From Streptomyces sp. NBC_01591 (GTDB taxonomy: Bacteria > Actinomycetota > Actinomycetes > Streptomycetales > Streptomycetaceae): a stretch of DNA of 64,000 nucleotides. The notes beneath the pieces were generated by a model that ran no database searches, had not been told where the DNA came from, and saw nothing but the letters and a program-made list of their open reading frames with translations. Position 1 is the stretch's first letter. The number at the start of each line of letters is the position of its first letter. Location of the stretch: assembly GCF_035918155.1 (NCBI RefSeq), contig NZ_CP109327.1, forward strand, positions 1,612,001 through 1,676,000, read 5' to 3'. Both the position numbers and the translations under genes were made by a program. Below are positions 1-9,700 of the stretch, one piece after another.

Positions 1-24
1 CCCGCACTATTGGATTATGTGCTC

Positions 25-831
25 ATGACAGGTTTCGCTTCCGCTTTCCGTGTCCTGGTGGCCGCTGCCGCCACCCTGCTCGCCGTCACCGCCGCCGCCC
101 CCACGGCTCTGGCGAGGCCCGAGCCGAAGGCGCCCGAGGAGTTCGTCGCGCTGAGCTCGGTGGATCCGACGATCATCCAGGAGATGCGCTACCCCACCGC
201 CCACAACTTCATGGGCGTCCCGGTGGACGGCTACCGCAAGCCGCTCTGCATCCTGACCCGGCCCGCGGCCCGGGCGCTGCACGACGCGCAGACCCGGCTG
301 CTGCGTCGGGGCTACTCGCTGAAGGTGTACGACTGCTACCGGCCGCAGCGGGCGGTCGACCACTTCGTACGGTGGGCGAAGGATCTCGACGACGAGACCA
401 TGAAGGGCGAGTTCTACCCCCGGGTCGACAAGACACGGCTGTTCGCGGACGGTTACATCGCGGAGAAGTCCGGGCACAGCCGCGGCAGCACGGTGGATCT
501 GACCCTGGTGAAGCTGCCCGCCGCGCCGACCCCGCCGTACCGGCCCGGCGACCCGCACGTGCCCTGCCACGCGCCCGCGGCCGAGCGATTCCCGGACAAC
601 TCCGTGGACATGGGCACCGGATTCGACTGCTTCGACACGCTCTCCCACACCGATGACCCGCGCATCCAGGGGGCGCAGCGCGCCAATCGGCAATTCCTGA
701 AGAAGACGCTCACGGACGTCGGCTTCGTGAATCTGGCCGAGGAATGGTGGCACTACACCTTCAAGCCCGAGCTGTTCCCGGACACCTATTTCGACTTCCC
801 GGTGGCCCGGCGGTCCGTCGCGGGGCACTGA
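25..831 (+). CDS. D-alanyl-D-alanine dipeptidase (VanX/M15D type), secreted
   Basis: Predicted zinc dipeptidase acting on D-Ala-D-Ala outside the membrane. The N-terminus (about residues 1-31) is a signal peptide, with a hydrophobic Ala/Leu core ending near ALA. The metal-binding signature SGHSRGSTVDLTL matches the family's SxHxxGxxxD pattern, and EEWWHYTF near the C-terminus supplies the catalytic Glu and last zinc His. About 268 residues is normal for secreted actinobacterial members. The frame is also open from a TTG at 10, but the ATG at 25 puts the signal peptide at the very N-terminus. Neither start has a strong ribosome-binding site. No vancomycin-resistance partners are nearby, so a role in wall turnover is more likely than resistance (inference). 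Confidence 0.88.
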   Translation: MTGFASAFRVLVAAAATLLAVTAAAPTALARPEPKAPEEFVALSSVDPTIIQEMRYPTAHNFMGVPVDGYRKPLCILTRPAARALHDAQTRLLRRGYSLKVYDCYRPQRAVDHFVRWAKDLDDETMKGEFYPRVDKTRLFADGYIAEKSGHSRGSTVDLTLVKLPAAPTPPYRPGDPHVPCHAPAAERFPDNSVDMGTGFDCFDTLSHTDDPRIQGAQRANRQFLKKTLTDVGFVNLAEEWWHYTFKPELFPDTYFDFPVARRSVAGH

Positions 832-949
832 CGCCGATGCGCTGAAGCGGGCGGCCGGGACCACCCCCGTGGGTCTCGGCCGCCCGCTTCTTCTTCTCCG
901 ACGCGCATCGGCCGTTTCCGGTTGCGGTCCCAGCCATTACGGTGCCCGT

Positions 950-1312
950 ATGTCACAGCAGACGTTCGATTCGTACGAGGAGTTCTGGCCCTACTACGTG
1001 GCGATGCACTCGAGGGCCGCAACCCGCTGGGTCCATCTGACCGGCACACTGACCGGGCTCGCGGTCACCGCCTACGGCCTGGCACGGGGGCGCAAGAGGT
1101 ACGCGGCCGCGCTGCCGCTGATCGGGTACGGGACCGCCTGGCCCGCGCATTTCCTGATCGAGAAGAACAATCCGGCCACCTTCGGGCATCCCGCCTGGTC
1201 GCTCCGTGGCGACGTGCAGATGATCCGGATGATGCTGGCGGGCCGCGACCGCGAGCTGGCGGAGACCGCCGCCAAGTGGCTCGCCGACAACGGCCGCCGT
1301 CAACAGTCTTGA
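950..1312 (+). CDS. DUF962 / Mpo1-like small membrane protein
   Basis: A 120-residue protein of the DUF962 (Mpo1/YGL010w-like) family. The start MSQQTFDSYEEFWPYYVAMH and the following RWVHLTGT and HFLIEKNNPATFGHP segments are typical of the family. Two hydrophobic stretches lie around residues 30-70. The frame is open upstream to 869, but the ATG at 950 is where family similarity begins. Yeast Mpo1 is an ER dioxygenase of 2-hydroxy fatty acids; whether bacterial members share that activity is unproven. The gene stands alone between the dipeptidase and the convergent conservon. Confidence 0.75.
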   Translation: MSQQTFDSYEEFWPYYVAMHSRAATRWVHLTGTLTGLAVTAYGLARGRKRYAAALPLIGYGTAWPAHFLIEKNNPATFGHPAWSLRGDVQMIRMMLAGRDRELAETAAKWLADNGRRQQS

Positions 1313-1404
1313 CGGCCCGTCACAGCAGGGAGAAAACTCCTTGCTCAGTCACCCGACAACGTATGGCCCCTAGCCCGGTCGGCGGGGGTACGGGCCGCGC
1401 GGCC

Positions 1405-2010
1405 CTATGTCGCGGCAGGCTCGCGAACGCGATCCGCGCGGGCCACGGCATGCTCGACGACGGCCACCAGTACGTCCCGTACGGAGCCGCGGTCGCGCGC
1501 GTCGCACATGAGCACGGGCACCTCCGGGTCGAGGTCCAGTGCCGCCTGCACCGTCGCGGTGGGGAACTCGTCGGCTCCCTCGAAACAGTTGACGGCGACC
1601 GTGAACGGGATGGCGCGGCGCTCGAAGTAGTCGACCGCCGCGAAGCAGTCCTCCAGCCGCCGGGTGTCCGCGAGCACGACGGCCCCCAGCGCGCCCTGGG
1701 CCAGTTCGTCCCACAGGAACCAGAAACGGTCCTGCCCCGGGGTACCGAAGAGGTACAGCACCAGGTCCTCGCGCAGCGTGATCCGGCCGAAGTCCATGGC
1801 CACCGTGGTGGTGGTCTTCGCCTCCACGCCCGCCAGGTCGTCCACCGGACGGCCCGCCTCGCTGAGTCTCTCCTCCGTACGCAGCGGCCTGATCTCGCTG
1901 ACCGCGCCGACCAGAGTCGTCTTACCCACTCCGAAGCCGCCCGCCACCAGGATTTTCAGGGTAACGGGCTCAACGGGCCGCTTCTTGCGGCTAGAGCGCC
2001 CGAAGGCCAT
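1405..2010 (-). CDS. cvnD: Conservon GTPase (CvnD-type)
   Basis: Small Ras-like GTPase, last gene of a four-gene conservon. The P-loop GGFGVGKT lies at residues 24-31 with K30 as the phosphate-binding lysine. The ERLSEAGRPVDDL switch region and the GTPGQDRF motif of the G3 box follow. The protein has 201 residues, the normal size. It overlaps the end of the DUF742 gene by 20 bases, so translation is probably coupled. In characterised conservons the four products form a membrane-associated complex likened to eukaryotic G-protein-coupled receptors. No cytochrome P450 (CvnE) follows, so this is the short conservon type. Confidence 0.93.
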   Translation of the reverse strand: MAFGRSSRKKRPVEPVTLKILVAGGFGVGKTTLVGAVSEIRPLRTEERLSEAGRPVDDLAGVEAKTTTTVAMDFGRITLREDLVLYLFGTPGQDRFWFLWDELAQGALGAVVLADTRRLEDCFAAVDYFERRAIPFTVAVNCFEGADEFPTATVQAALDLDPEVPVLMCDARDRGSVRDVLVAVVEHAVARADRVREPAAT

Positions 2011-2413
2011 TGATCACCTCGCGAAGAATGTTCACGTCCGGCAGCTCGGCCGGCGGAACGGGACGGGTTACGTGCACCAGCTCGTCCTCGACGAGGTCGC
2101 CGACCAGCACCCGGACCACCCCGACGGGGAGATCCAGGCCGGCCGCGAGCTCCGCGATCGACTGGGGCATGCCACTGCAGAGTTCGATGATCTCCACGTG
2201 TTCCGGGGAGAGCGTCTGGTCCCGGCCGGGGTCGTCGGCCTCGGGTTCGGGGACGACGACCGCGATCAGGTCGAGCCGATGGCGGGAGGCGCTGCTGGTT
2301 CGGCCCCGGGTCATCGCGTACGGACGGACCACCGGTCCCGCATCGGCGTCGTACCAGCGCGAGGCCTGCGGGTCGGTGGGCGTTGTCGGAGATCTGGAGG
2401 AGTCAGCGCTCAC
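1991..2413 (-). CDS. cvnC: Conservon DUF742 protein (CvnC-type)
   Basis: A 140-residue DUF742 protein. Its core contains VVRPYAMTRGRT, a stretch giving LSPEHVEIIELC, and the winged-helix-like PQSIAELAAGLDLPVGVVRVLVGDL, ending in LREVINGLRAL. The start is the GTG at 2413, seven bases after the stop of the roadblock gene, and the end overlaps the GTPase gene by 20 bases. In studied conservons the DUF742 protein binds both the GTPase and the roadblock protein; that role is inferred here from family and gene order. Confidence 0.92.
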   Translation of the reverse strand: MSADSSRSPTTPTDPQASRWYDADAGPVVRPYAMTRGRTSSASRHRLDLIAVVVPEPEADDPGRDQTLSPEHVEIIELCSGMPQSIAELAAGLDLPVGVVRVLVGDLVEDELVHVTRPVPPAELPDVNILREVINGLRAL

Positions 2414-2420
2414 CGTCCAC

Positions 2421-2864
2421 TCACCCCCCGGCGGACAGACCGGTCGTCCGGGGAGCGTTGGCCAGGTGGGCGCCGACGCGCTTGACCATCAGCGTCATCT
2501 CGTACGCGACCTGGCCGACGTCCGAGTCGGCGTCGGCCAGCACCGCGAGACAACTGCCGTCACCGGCCGCCGTGACGAACAGGAACGCCTCGTCGAGTTC
2601 CACGACGGTCTGGCGGACGCGGCCCGCGTCGAAGTGCCGCCCGACGCCCTTGGCAAGGCTGTGGAATCCGGAGGCGACGGCCGCCAGATGCTCACTGTCC
2701 TCCCGGGTCAGGTCCTTCGACGTACCGGTGGCGAGGCCGTCGCTGGAGAGCACCAGCGCCTTGTGGATGCTGGCGACGCGCTCGACGAGTTCATCGAGGA
2801 GCCAGTTGAGCTGGCCGGAGCCCTGGCGTGCGGCGTTGGTTGCTGCGACGTTCGGTGCGGTCAT
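2421..2864 (-). CDS. cvnB: Conservon roadblock/LC7 protein (CvnB-type)
   Basis: A 147-residue roadblock/LC7 domain protein. LNWLLDELVERVASIHKALVLSSDG at the start is typical of the fold, followed by ELDEAFLFVTAAGDGSCLAVLAD and the C-terminal helix with MTLMVKRVGAHL. Members of this family act as GTPase-activating or adaptor partners of small GTPases, here the CvnD-type protein two genes downstream. The ATG overlaps the last codon of the sensor kinase gene by four bases. A GGAGGGG ribosome-binding site lies inside the end of that gene, which indicates coupled translation. Confidence 0.93.
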   Translation of the reverse strand: MTAPNVAATNAARQGSGQLNWLLDELVERVASIHKALVLSSDGLATGTSKDLTREDSEHLAAVASGFHSLAKGVGRHFDAGRVRQTVVELDEAFLFVTAAGDGSCLAVLADADSDVGQVAYEMTLMVKRVGAHLANAPRTTGLSAGG

Positions 2865-5671
2865 CGACCGTCCCCTCCCGGAGTGGTTCCTTGTGCTGTG
2901 TCACCGGGGCCGGTCACGTCCTCGGCGTTCTGCCGACGGCCGCGCTGCCAGCCGCGTTGGAGCGAAGCCATGCGGCTGCGCACCTCTTCCGCATCACGCT
3001 CGAAGTCCTGGTCCGGTTCCGTCCGGGCCGGCTCGGCATCGCGGACGCTCGATTCCTCACGCAGTTGCGGGGCGAGGCTGGCCTGCCGGATGCGGCGGGG
3101 CAGACCGCCCACGGTCTCCCGGGTGTTCGGGGCTCCGGGGGACGCGGACTCATCGGGTGTGGCGGGCTCGGTGGGTCTCCGGAAGCCGGTGGGCTGCCGG
3201 GGTTCGGTGGACGGGCTGTCGGCGTCGGACCTGCCCGCGTCGTCGTGCTCTGCGGTCGGGGGATGGGCGCGGCCCGCCTCGTCGACCCGGCGGCCGTTGT
3301 CGGCGACCAGGGTCGGCGGTTTGCGGCGGGGCAGCGGCACCGGAGCGCCGGGGCGCAGCGGCCGTACGCCGGACGCCGGCTCCGCCCCCTGGTCGGTGGC
3401 CTGTGTGTGCTGTTCGCGGTCGGCGTCGCGCCGGAGGTCGCGGGAGCGGAAGATGCCGCCGCGTTCGCTCTCGGTGTCGTCGATGTCGGAGGCGCCGCCC
3501 AGCAGGGGGTCGAGCAGCGGATCGAGCACGGGGTCGCTCTCGAAGCCCAGCGGTCCGACGGGTCCTTCGAGTTCGACGGGCCCGTCCAGGAGGGCCGGGT
3601 CCACCAGACCGGTCGGCACGGGGGCGAGGCCCGGGGACCTGCTTCCGGCCCGGCGGTCCGGTGCGCCGTCCCTGCGGTCCCGGTCGCTGCCGGACGCTTC
3701 ACCGGCTGCTCTGCCGCCGCTGCCGATCGCCCGCTCGGCCCGGCGGTCGAGGCGGAATCCGGTGCCATGCGTGTCCGGGGCGTCGGTGAGCAGCGCCGCC
3801 GGGATGAAGACGACGGCGGTCGTGCCACCGTACGGGGAGGTCTGCAGCGAGACGCGGACGTTCTGGCGCTGGGCGAGACGGCTGACCACGAACAGGCCGA
3901 GGCGGTCGGTGTCGGAGAGTTCGAACTCGGGGGTCTCGGCGAGCCTGAGATTGGCGTCCAGGAGGATGTCGGGCGCCATGCCGAGGCCGCGGTCGTGGAT
4001 TTCGAGCGTGAAGCCGTTGGCGACGCGTTCGCCGAGCACCTGGACCGCGGTGTGCGGGGGCGAGAACACGGTCGCGTTCTCCAGGAGTTCGGCAATCAGA
4101 TGGGTGAGGTCGGCGACGGCGGGGCCGCCCACACCGATGCGGGCCAGCCGGCGGACCTCGATCCGCTCGTAGTCCTCGACCTCGGCGACCGCCGCCCGCA
4201 CCACGTCCATCAGCTGGATCGGCTTGCGCCACTGGCGGGAGGGGGCCGCGCCGGAGAGGATCACCAGGCCTTCGGCATGGCGTCGCATGCGGGTGGTCAG
4301 GTGGTCGAGGCGGAAGAGGTCGGCGAGTTCGTCGGTGTTCTCGGTACGGCGCTCCATCGTGTCCAGGAGCGTCAGCTGCCGGTGCAGCAGGACCTGGTTG
4401 CGGCGGGCGAGATTGACGAAGACCTCGGAGACGCCGCGTCGCATGTCCGCCTGCTTGACGGCGGCTTCGACGGCCGCCCGTTGCAGGGTGTTGAGGGCCT
4501 GGCCGACCTGGCCGATCTCGTCCCGCTCGTATTGGAGATGCGGGGCTTCCGTCTCGACGTCGACCTGCTCCCCGGCGGCGAGCCGGCGCATCACGCTCGG
4601 CAGTCGTACACCGGAGACCTCATGGGCGTCCTTGCGGAGCCGGGAGAGGTCCCGGATCAGTTCACGGCCGATGCGTACGGAGACGAACACCGAGGCGGTC
4701 AGGGCCAGGAATCCGAGGACGCCCGCGATCCCGGCCTTGATCAGGACGCTGTAACCGGCGGGCTTGCCGCGGTCCTGGAAGCGGTTGTTCATCTCCCTGG
4801 AGTCGTTGGCCAGCCGGTCCAGGACCGGTGGGGCCGCCTCCTGCCAGCGTTCGGCGTCGACGGCGCGCGGGTCCTGGGTGGGACCGCCCTCGATGAGGGT
4901 CTTCTCCGCGGTCCGCAGCGGTTCGCTGTCCGGACTCGCCCAGTACTGCTCCACGCGTTGGCGCTCCGACGCGGGAAGCGCGTCGACGTTGATCTCGTAG
5001 AGCAGCTTGCGGTTGGCGACGAGGTCGGAGATCTGCCGCAGTTCGGAGGCGGTGAGCCGTCCGGCGATGAGCGACGAGGCGACCAGGGCGTCTTCACGGG
5101 AGAGCATTTCGCGGGCTCGTGAAATGCCGACCAGGCCACGGACCTGCTTGTCCATCGACACGTTCTCCATCGTGCGGAGGCCGGTCAGGAAGCGGTAGCA
5201 GGGGTCTATGAGCCGGCCGTAGAACTCCATGGCCCTGGGGCGGTCGATGGTGCGTCTGTCGACCGAGTCGCGGAGTGCGCCCAGGCCCTCGACGGTGCCG
5301 AGGATCGAGTTCAGCTGTGTGTCGTCCTCGGAGCTCAGCGCGTCCCGGATGTCCTTCTGCCGGGCGCTGTCCTTGACGTCGGTCAGGACCCGGTCGGTGG
5401 CCGCTCGCTGGCGTTGCAGGAGCGGGAGGGCGTTGGAGGCCCTGGGGTCGGCGAGGAAGACAAGGGTCTGGCGGCGCTCGTCCTGAATGGCGCGGACGGT
5501 GTCCTCCAGAGGATGACCGACCTTCTCCACGAGCGTGCTCGCGTCCATCAGCTGACGGGCTTCGCGCCCCGTCAGGTAGGTGGCGAATCCCCAGAGTCCG
5601 GTGAGGGAGACGAGTGGCACCAGCAGCAGCGCCACGATCTTCCTGCGGATGGACTTTCCGCGAAAGCGCAT
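2861..5671 (-). CDS. cvnA: Conservon NIT-domain sensor histidine kinase (CvnA-type)
   Basis: A 936-residue membrane sensor and first gene of the conservon. After a basic start (MRFRGKSIRRK) there is a transmembrane helix at about residues 12-30. An extracellular helical NIT (nitrate/nitrite-sensing type) domain extends to about 300, with a second transmembrane segment around 310-330 (IAGVLGFLALTASVFVSV). A HAMP-like linker, a helical region with LDHLTTRMRRHAEGL, and a HATPase domain with ELLENATVFSPP (N box) and DRGLGMAP follow. From about residue 650 the protein is low-complexity Pro/Arg/Asp-rich and probably disordered. The ligand is unknown. The upstream 475 bases carry no gene and should hold the promoter. 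Confidence 0.92.
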   Translation of the reverse strand: MRFRGKSIRRKIVALLLVPLVSLTGLWGFATYLTGREARQLMDASTLVEKVGHPLEDTVRAIQDERRQTLVFLADPRASNALPLLQRQRAATDRVLTDVKDSARQKDIRDALSSEDDTQLNSILGTVEGLGALRDSVDRRTIDRPRAMEFYGRLIDPCYRFLTGLRTMENVSMDKQVRGLVGISRAREMLSREDALVASSLIAGRLTASELRQISDLVANRKLLYEINVDALPASERQRVEQYWASPDSEPLRTAEKTLIEGGPTQDPRAVDAERWQEAAPPVLDRLANDSREMNNRFQDRGKPAGYSVLIKAGIAGVLGFLALTASVFVSVRIGRELIRDLSRLRKDAHEVSGVRLPSVMRRLAAGEQVDVETEAPHLQYERDEIGQVGQALNTLQRAAVEAAVKQADMRRGVSEVFVNLARRNQVLLHRQLTLLDTMERRTENTDELADLFRLDHLTTRMRRHAEGLVILSGAAPSRQWRKPIQLMDVVRAAVAEVEDYERIEVRRLARIGVGGPAVADLTHLIAELLENATVFSPPHTAVQVLGERVANGFTLEIHDRGLGMAPDILLDANLRLAETPEFELSDTDRLGLFVVSRLAQRQNVRVSLQTSPYGGTTAVVFIPAALLTDAPDTHGTGFRLDRRAERAIGSGGRAAGEASGSDRDRRDGAPDRRAGSRSPGLAPVPTGLVDPALLDGPVELEGPVGPLGFESDPVLDPLLDPLLGGASDIDDTESERGGIFRSRDLRRDADREQHTQATDQGAEPASGVRPLRPGAPVPLPRRKPPTLVADNGRRVDEAGRAHPPTAEHDDAGRSDADSPSTEPRQPTGFRRPTEPATPDESASPGAPNTRETVGGLPRRIRQASLAPQLREESSVRDAEPARTEPDQDFERDAEEVRSRMASLQRGWQRGRRQNAEDVTGPGDTAQGTTPGGDGR

Positions 5672-6146
5672 GGACTCCCCCAGCTCGACCCCGCGGGGCC
5701 GGGGTCGTGTTTCGTCAACAAACGGCGCGAGCCTACTACTGACGGAGTAGCAACTCGAAGGGATGTCCTGACAATTTTCGGCCGCGCTTTCCGGTGTTGG
5801 TCACGGGTTGTCCCGGTATTCCGGGCAATGAAATTCGCGAAAGCGGCAGAAGAGACCCGCCAGGGCTTCATCCTGTTCGGCAGGGCAGTTGGCTGGAACT
5901 ATTCGCTTCGCGACGGCTCGGGGGAATCTTCACGGCCGTTCACTCGTCTCTCTGTACGGGGCAGGGGTAACACGGGGAGAACCAGGGTCTGTTCGGCGGG
6001 ATCATGGTCGGGGGCGGAATGCCTGATCCGCCGGGGGCGCCGCGGGACAGACACCGCGAGGCGGCACGGTCCGATCCGCCCGCGTAGAAACGGCGCATGC
6101 CGGGCAGCAAATCTGAAGTCGGACAGTGGTGGGGAGTTGAGAGTCC
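5672..6146. other. Gene-free divergent intergenic region between cvnA and the 6147 gene
   Basis: No supportable coding sequence was seen. The stretch just upstream of cvnA (about 5715-5830) is less GC-rich than its surroundings and contains a short inverted repeat, CTACT-GACGG-AGTAG, at about 5733-5750. It is the likely site of the conservon promoter. Good -35/-10 pairs with normal spacing could not be assigned. Confidence 0.5.
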
Positions 6147-6620
6147 TTGAAGACGGAACAGCGTCGGGGCGCGGTGTCGTCGGCACCGGCCGCGACGGCA
6201 AGCTCGGCTGCGGTGGGCGGGGCGAAGATCCCGCGCCAGCAGCTGTGGGTGCAAGAACCCGCGACCCGGCGACGGATGCCGGACCCGGTCCGCCGCTCCG
6301 CCGTGCGTGCCGTTCTCATCATGTCGCTGACGATCATCCAGGCCATGGTGGCGTTCCTGTGCACGTTGACCGAGTCCTGGCTGGCCTTTCCGATGGTGCT
6401 GAGCAGTGTGGGCAGCACCGTGGTCGCGACCTGGTCGGTACTGGACGTCTGGATCACCCGGCAGGTCTGGAATCAGCGCAACGGCGTGGTTTCGATGCCG
6501 AGCAGTTCGGCGCGGCAGTTGCGCCGTGAGCGTCGCCGGGCACGGCGGGCGGCGCGGGCCGCGCAGCGGGACGACGCGCGGATACGCCGACGGAGCGCGG
6601 AAAGCCTCTCACGGGCCTGA
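6147..6620 (+). CDS. Small two-helix membrane protein with basic cytoplasmic tail
   Basis: Function not recognised. The 157-residue reading starts at a TTG with GGGGAG about ten bases upstream; an internal ATG (MPDPVRRS) is possible. The N-terminal 45 residues are low-complexity. Two hydrophobic segments follow: VRAVLIMSLTIIQAMVAFLC and the stretch from FPMVLSSVGSTVVATWSV. The C-terminal 45 residues are extremely Arg/Ala-rich and probably face the cytoplasm. It is divergent from the conservon and convergent with the SMC-like operon. Coding is supported by two clean transmembrane segments and positively charged flanks; I know of no function. Confidence 0.6.
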   Translation: MKTEQRRGAVSSAPAATASSAAVGGAKIPRQQLWVQEPATRRRMPDPVRRSAVRAVLIMSLTIIQAMVAFLCTLTESWLAFPMVLSSVGSTVVATWSVLDVWITRQVWNQRNGVVSMPSSSARQLRRERRRARRAARAAQRDDARIRRRSAESLSRA

Positions 6621-6752
6621 ACGCCCAAGGGGCCGCGCCCCTGCTCTCCTCCTGGCCCGTCCTGCGCGTTCCCGCGCGCCCTCTTCTCGTCGGTTCCCGT
6701 CCGTTCCGGTCCCTGCGTGTCCCTGCCCGTGCCTGCTCGCCCCTGCCCGTCC

Positions 6753-9700
6753 TTACTCGTCGGCGGGAACCTGAGCGGTGCCGGGGGGTGTCGTGGCGCG
6801 CTTGAACATGCGGGTGGCGGTGATCTCGCCGTGCACCGTCTCGCCGTTCGGATCCTGCTGCGGCAGCCCGGGACGCAGGTGCTCCTCCACGCTGATGTAT
6901 TTCAGCCCGGCACGCAGATCCGCGTCGTTGCGCAACCGGATGACCAACGGAAATTCGGCGAGCGCCGTGGTGTCGAACAATCCGGTCGTGTAGAGCAGTT
7001 GCACGCCCAGGGCGTCCGACACCGCGCGCTGGAGCTCCAGCAGATAGGTGGCGTTGGCGCGGCCGATGGGGTTGTCCAGGAAGAGTGTGCCCGCGTGCCG
7101 GTGCTGGTGCCGGTCACGGCCCCGGTCGTTGCTGCGCAGCGCGGCCATCGTGCAGTACAGGGCGATGGCCGCGGTGAGCAGCTGACCGCCGGAGAAGACG
7201 TCGCCCATCTGTCCGACCGGGACGCGCTCGGCGCGGAGCACCGCGTCCGGTTTGAGGATCTCCACGGCGATGCCCCTGGGCTCCAGCGCCGCCTGCACAC
7301 CGCGCAGCAGCAGGGACATTCCGTCCCTGCGCATATCGGAGTTCTTCTTCAGTGCGGCACGGGTCGCCTCGTCGACGACCTCGCCGAGACGCTCCGTGAG
7401 GGTCGCCTGGTCGGGTTCCTCGAAGCGGATCCGGAGGAACTCCTGGCCGGACCACTCCCCCAGCCCTTCGGGGAGCCGGGAGAGCCGCTGGGCGGACCTG
7501 AGGGTGGTGAGCGCGGACTCCACGAGGCCGCGGAGCCGGTCGACGATGGAGTCACGGTTGCGCTCCAGCTGGGCCAGCTCGTCGGTGAGTACACGGAGCC
7601 GGGGCGCGAAGGCGGCGGCCCATTTCTCGGCGTGCTCGGGCAGCGCCGCGGCCGGCAGCTCGCGGATCTGCTGACGGGCCGGGGTTCGGACCTGTTCGTA
7701 ACGCGTGGAGTTGGCGTGCCGTACGAGGACGTCGCTCGCTTCCCGTACGGCGCTCTCGGCGGCGGACAGGTCGGCGGCGCAGCCGCGCAGTGAGCGGCGG
7801 GCCTCGGCGGCGGACTGCCGGGCCTCTTCGAGACTGCCCGGGTACGGCTCGGGGGCCTCGGTGTCGTCGTCCGCGCCGTGGTCCCTGAGCAGGTCGCGCA
7901 GGAGTGCCGCCGTCTCGTCGAAGCCGCCTGCCGAGTCCTCGGCGGTGCGGTGGGCGTGCAGCAGCTCGGCGTGGGCGGCGCGGGTGGTGTCCAGGGTCGC
8001 GGTGGCGGCGGCCAGTTCGGCCGTGGCGGTGCGCAGGAGGGTCTGGGCCCGGTCGGCGTCGGCGGGGACCAGCTCGTCGGGGAGTTCGGTGTGGTGGGAC
8101 TCGCCGTCGGCCGGGGCCAGGCGCTCGGCCTCGCCGCGGAGCCGGCCCAGCTGCTCGCTCGCCGTGGAGGCCCTGGTCTCCAGGAGCTGGACCAGGGACT
8201 CGGCGCGGGCGGCGGCCGCCTGCCGGGAGGGGCCGTCCGCGCCGTCGGTGCCTTCGAGGAGCTGGGCGGCGCGGGTGCGGACCTTGTTGGTGAGCCGGTC
8301 CAGTTCGGCGAGGGCGGCGCTCTCGTCGCTCTCCGCGCGGGCCTGTTCGGCGCGCAGATCGGCGCCGACGCCGACCTTCTCGTACAGCTGGGACGCGGCC
8401 CGGTACGCCTCGCGCAGCGAGGGGAGTGCGGGGCGCGGGTTGTCGTCCGCCGGCTCCGGGAGGTGCTCGGGGGCGCCTGCGATCTCCGCTCGTTCGGCGC
8501 GCAGGGCGCGGGCGGTACGGCGGGCGTCGTCGGCGGCGCGCTGGGCGGCCCTGCGGTCCTCGTCGGCGGCGCGGGCCCGCTCCAGGCAGACGGTGGCACG
8601 GGCTTCGGACTCGGCTGCCTCGTCGACGAGTTCGCGGAGTTTCGCCTGCCAGCCCGCGCGTTCGCGGAGCCGGTACGCGAGGCCCGCCAGGGCGTCGGCG
8701 GCGCGGCGGGCACGCTGGGCGGCCTCCTGGCGCTCCTCGCGGACGCGGGCGGTGTCCGCGGCGGCCTCGTCCGCCTCGGCGCGCACCGTACGGGCCTCGG
8801 CGAGCTCGGCCTCGGCGGTCTGAGCGGCCGTGCGGGCGGTGCGGGCGGCCTCGGCGAGTTCGGCGAGCATTCCGGGCGGGCAGTCGGCCCGCCAGGAGCC
8901 GATGCGGGCGGCGAGGGAACGGTCGGCGGTGAGGCGGGCCGCGAGGGTACGGATGTCCTCGTCACGGGCCGCGGCCCTGGTCCTGAGGGCCTGCCGCTCC
9001 TCGTCGGCCGCGTGTTCGTCGTGCATCGCCGGGTTCGGCGGGACGAGGAACACCCCTTCCGCGCTCGCCGCGGAGCCCGTGCCGGCGGCCGGGACGGGGG
9101 CGAGCAGCGCGGCGGCGGTGCCGACTGCGACCGCGGAGCGCGGCAGCAGAGCGGCGCCGCTGAGGACGTCGCGGGCGCGGGCGTGCGAGTCGGGGTCGGT
9201 GATGACGACGCCGTCGACGAGTTCGGGACGGGCGGCGAGGACGGCCGCGTGGTCGGCGGGGTCGACGGCCTGGGCGAGGTATCGCCAGCCGGGCAGGGCG
9301 GGGATGCCGTGCTCGCCGAGGTACTCGACGGTGGCGAGGACATCCGGCCCGGGCGGCAGCAGTCCACCGTCGCCGAGCGCGCCGAGGATGCGGGAGTCGT
9401 CGGCGGCCGCGGTGCGCAGTTCGAAGAGGCGGCGCTCGGCGGAGGCGATGGACTGGTCGAGCAGCTCCCGCAGTTCGTCGGCGCTGCGGTCGAGTTCCTG
9501 GGCGGTGAGCGGCTGTTCGGGGGCGGTGGCCTGTTCGGCCGTGACGGTGTGCGTGCCGTGGGACGCCCGGGTGGGCTGCCCTGCCTCGTCCGCCCGGCCG
9601 GTCGCCTCCGCGGCGGCAGGCCGTCGGTCGGTGGTGGCCGGGCCGGTGTCGGTCCCGGTGCCGTCCGCATCGTGCGGGGCGTCCGGGTCCATGTCCGGGT

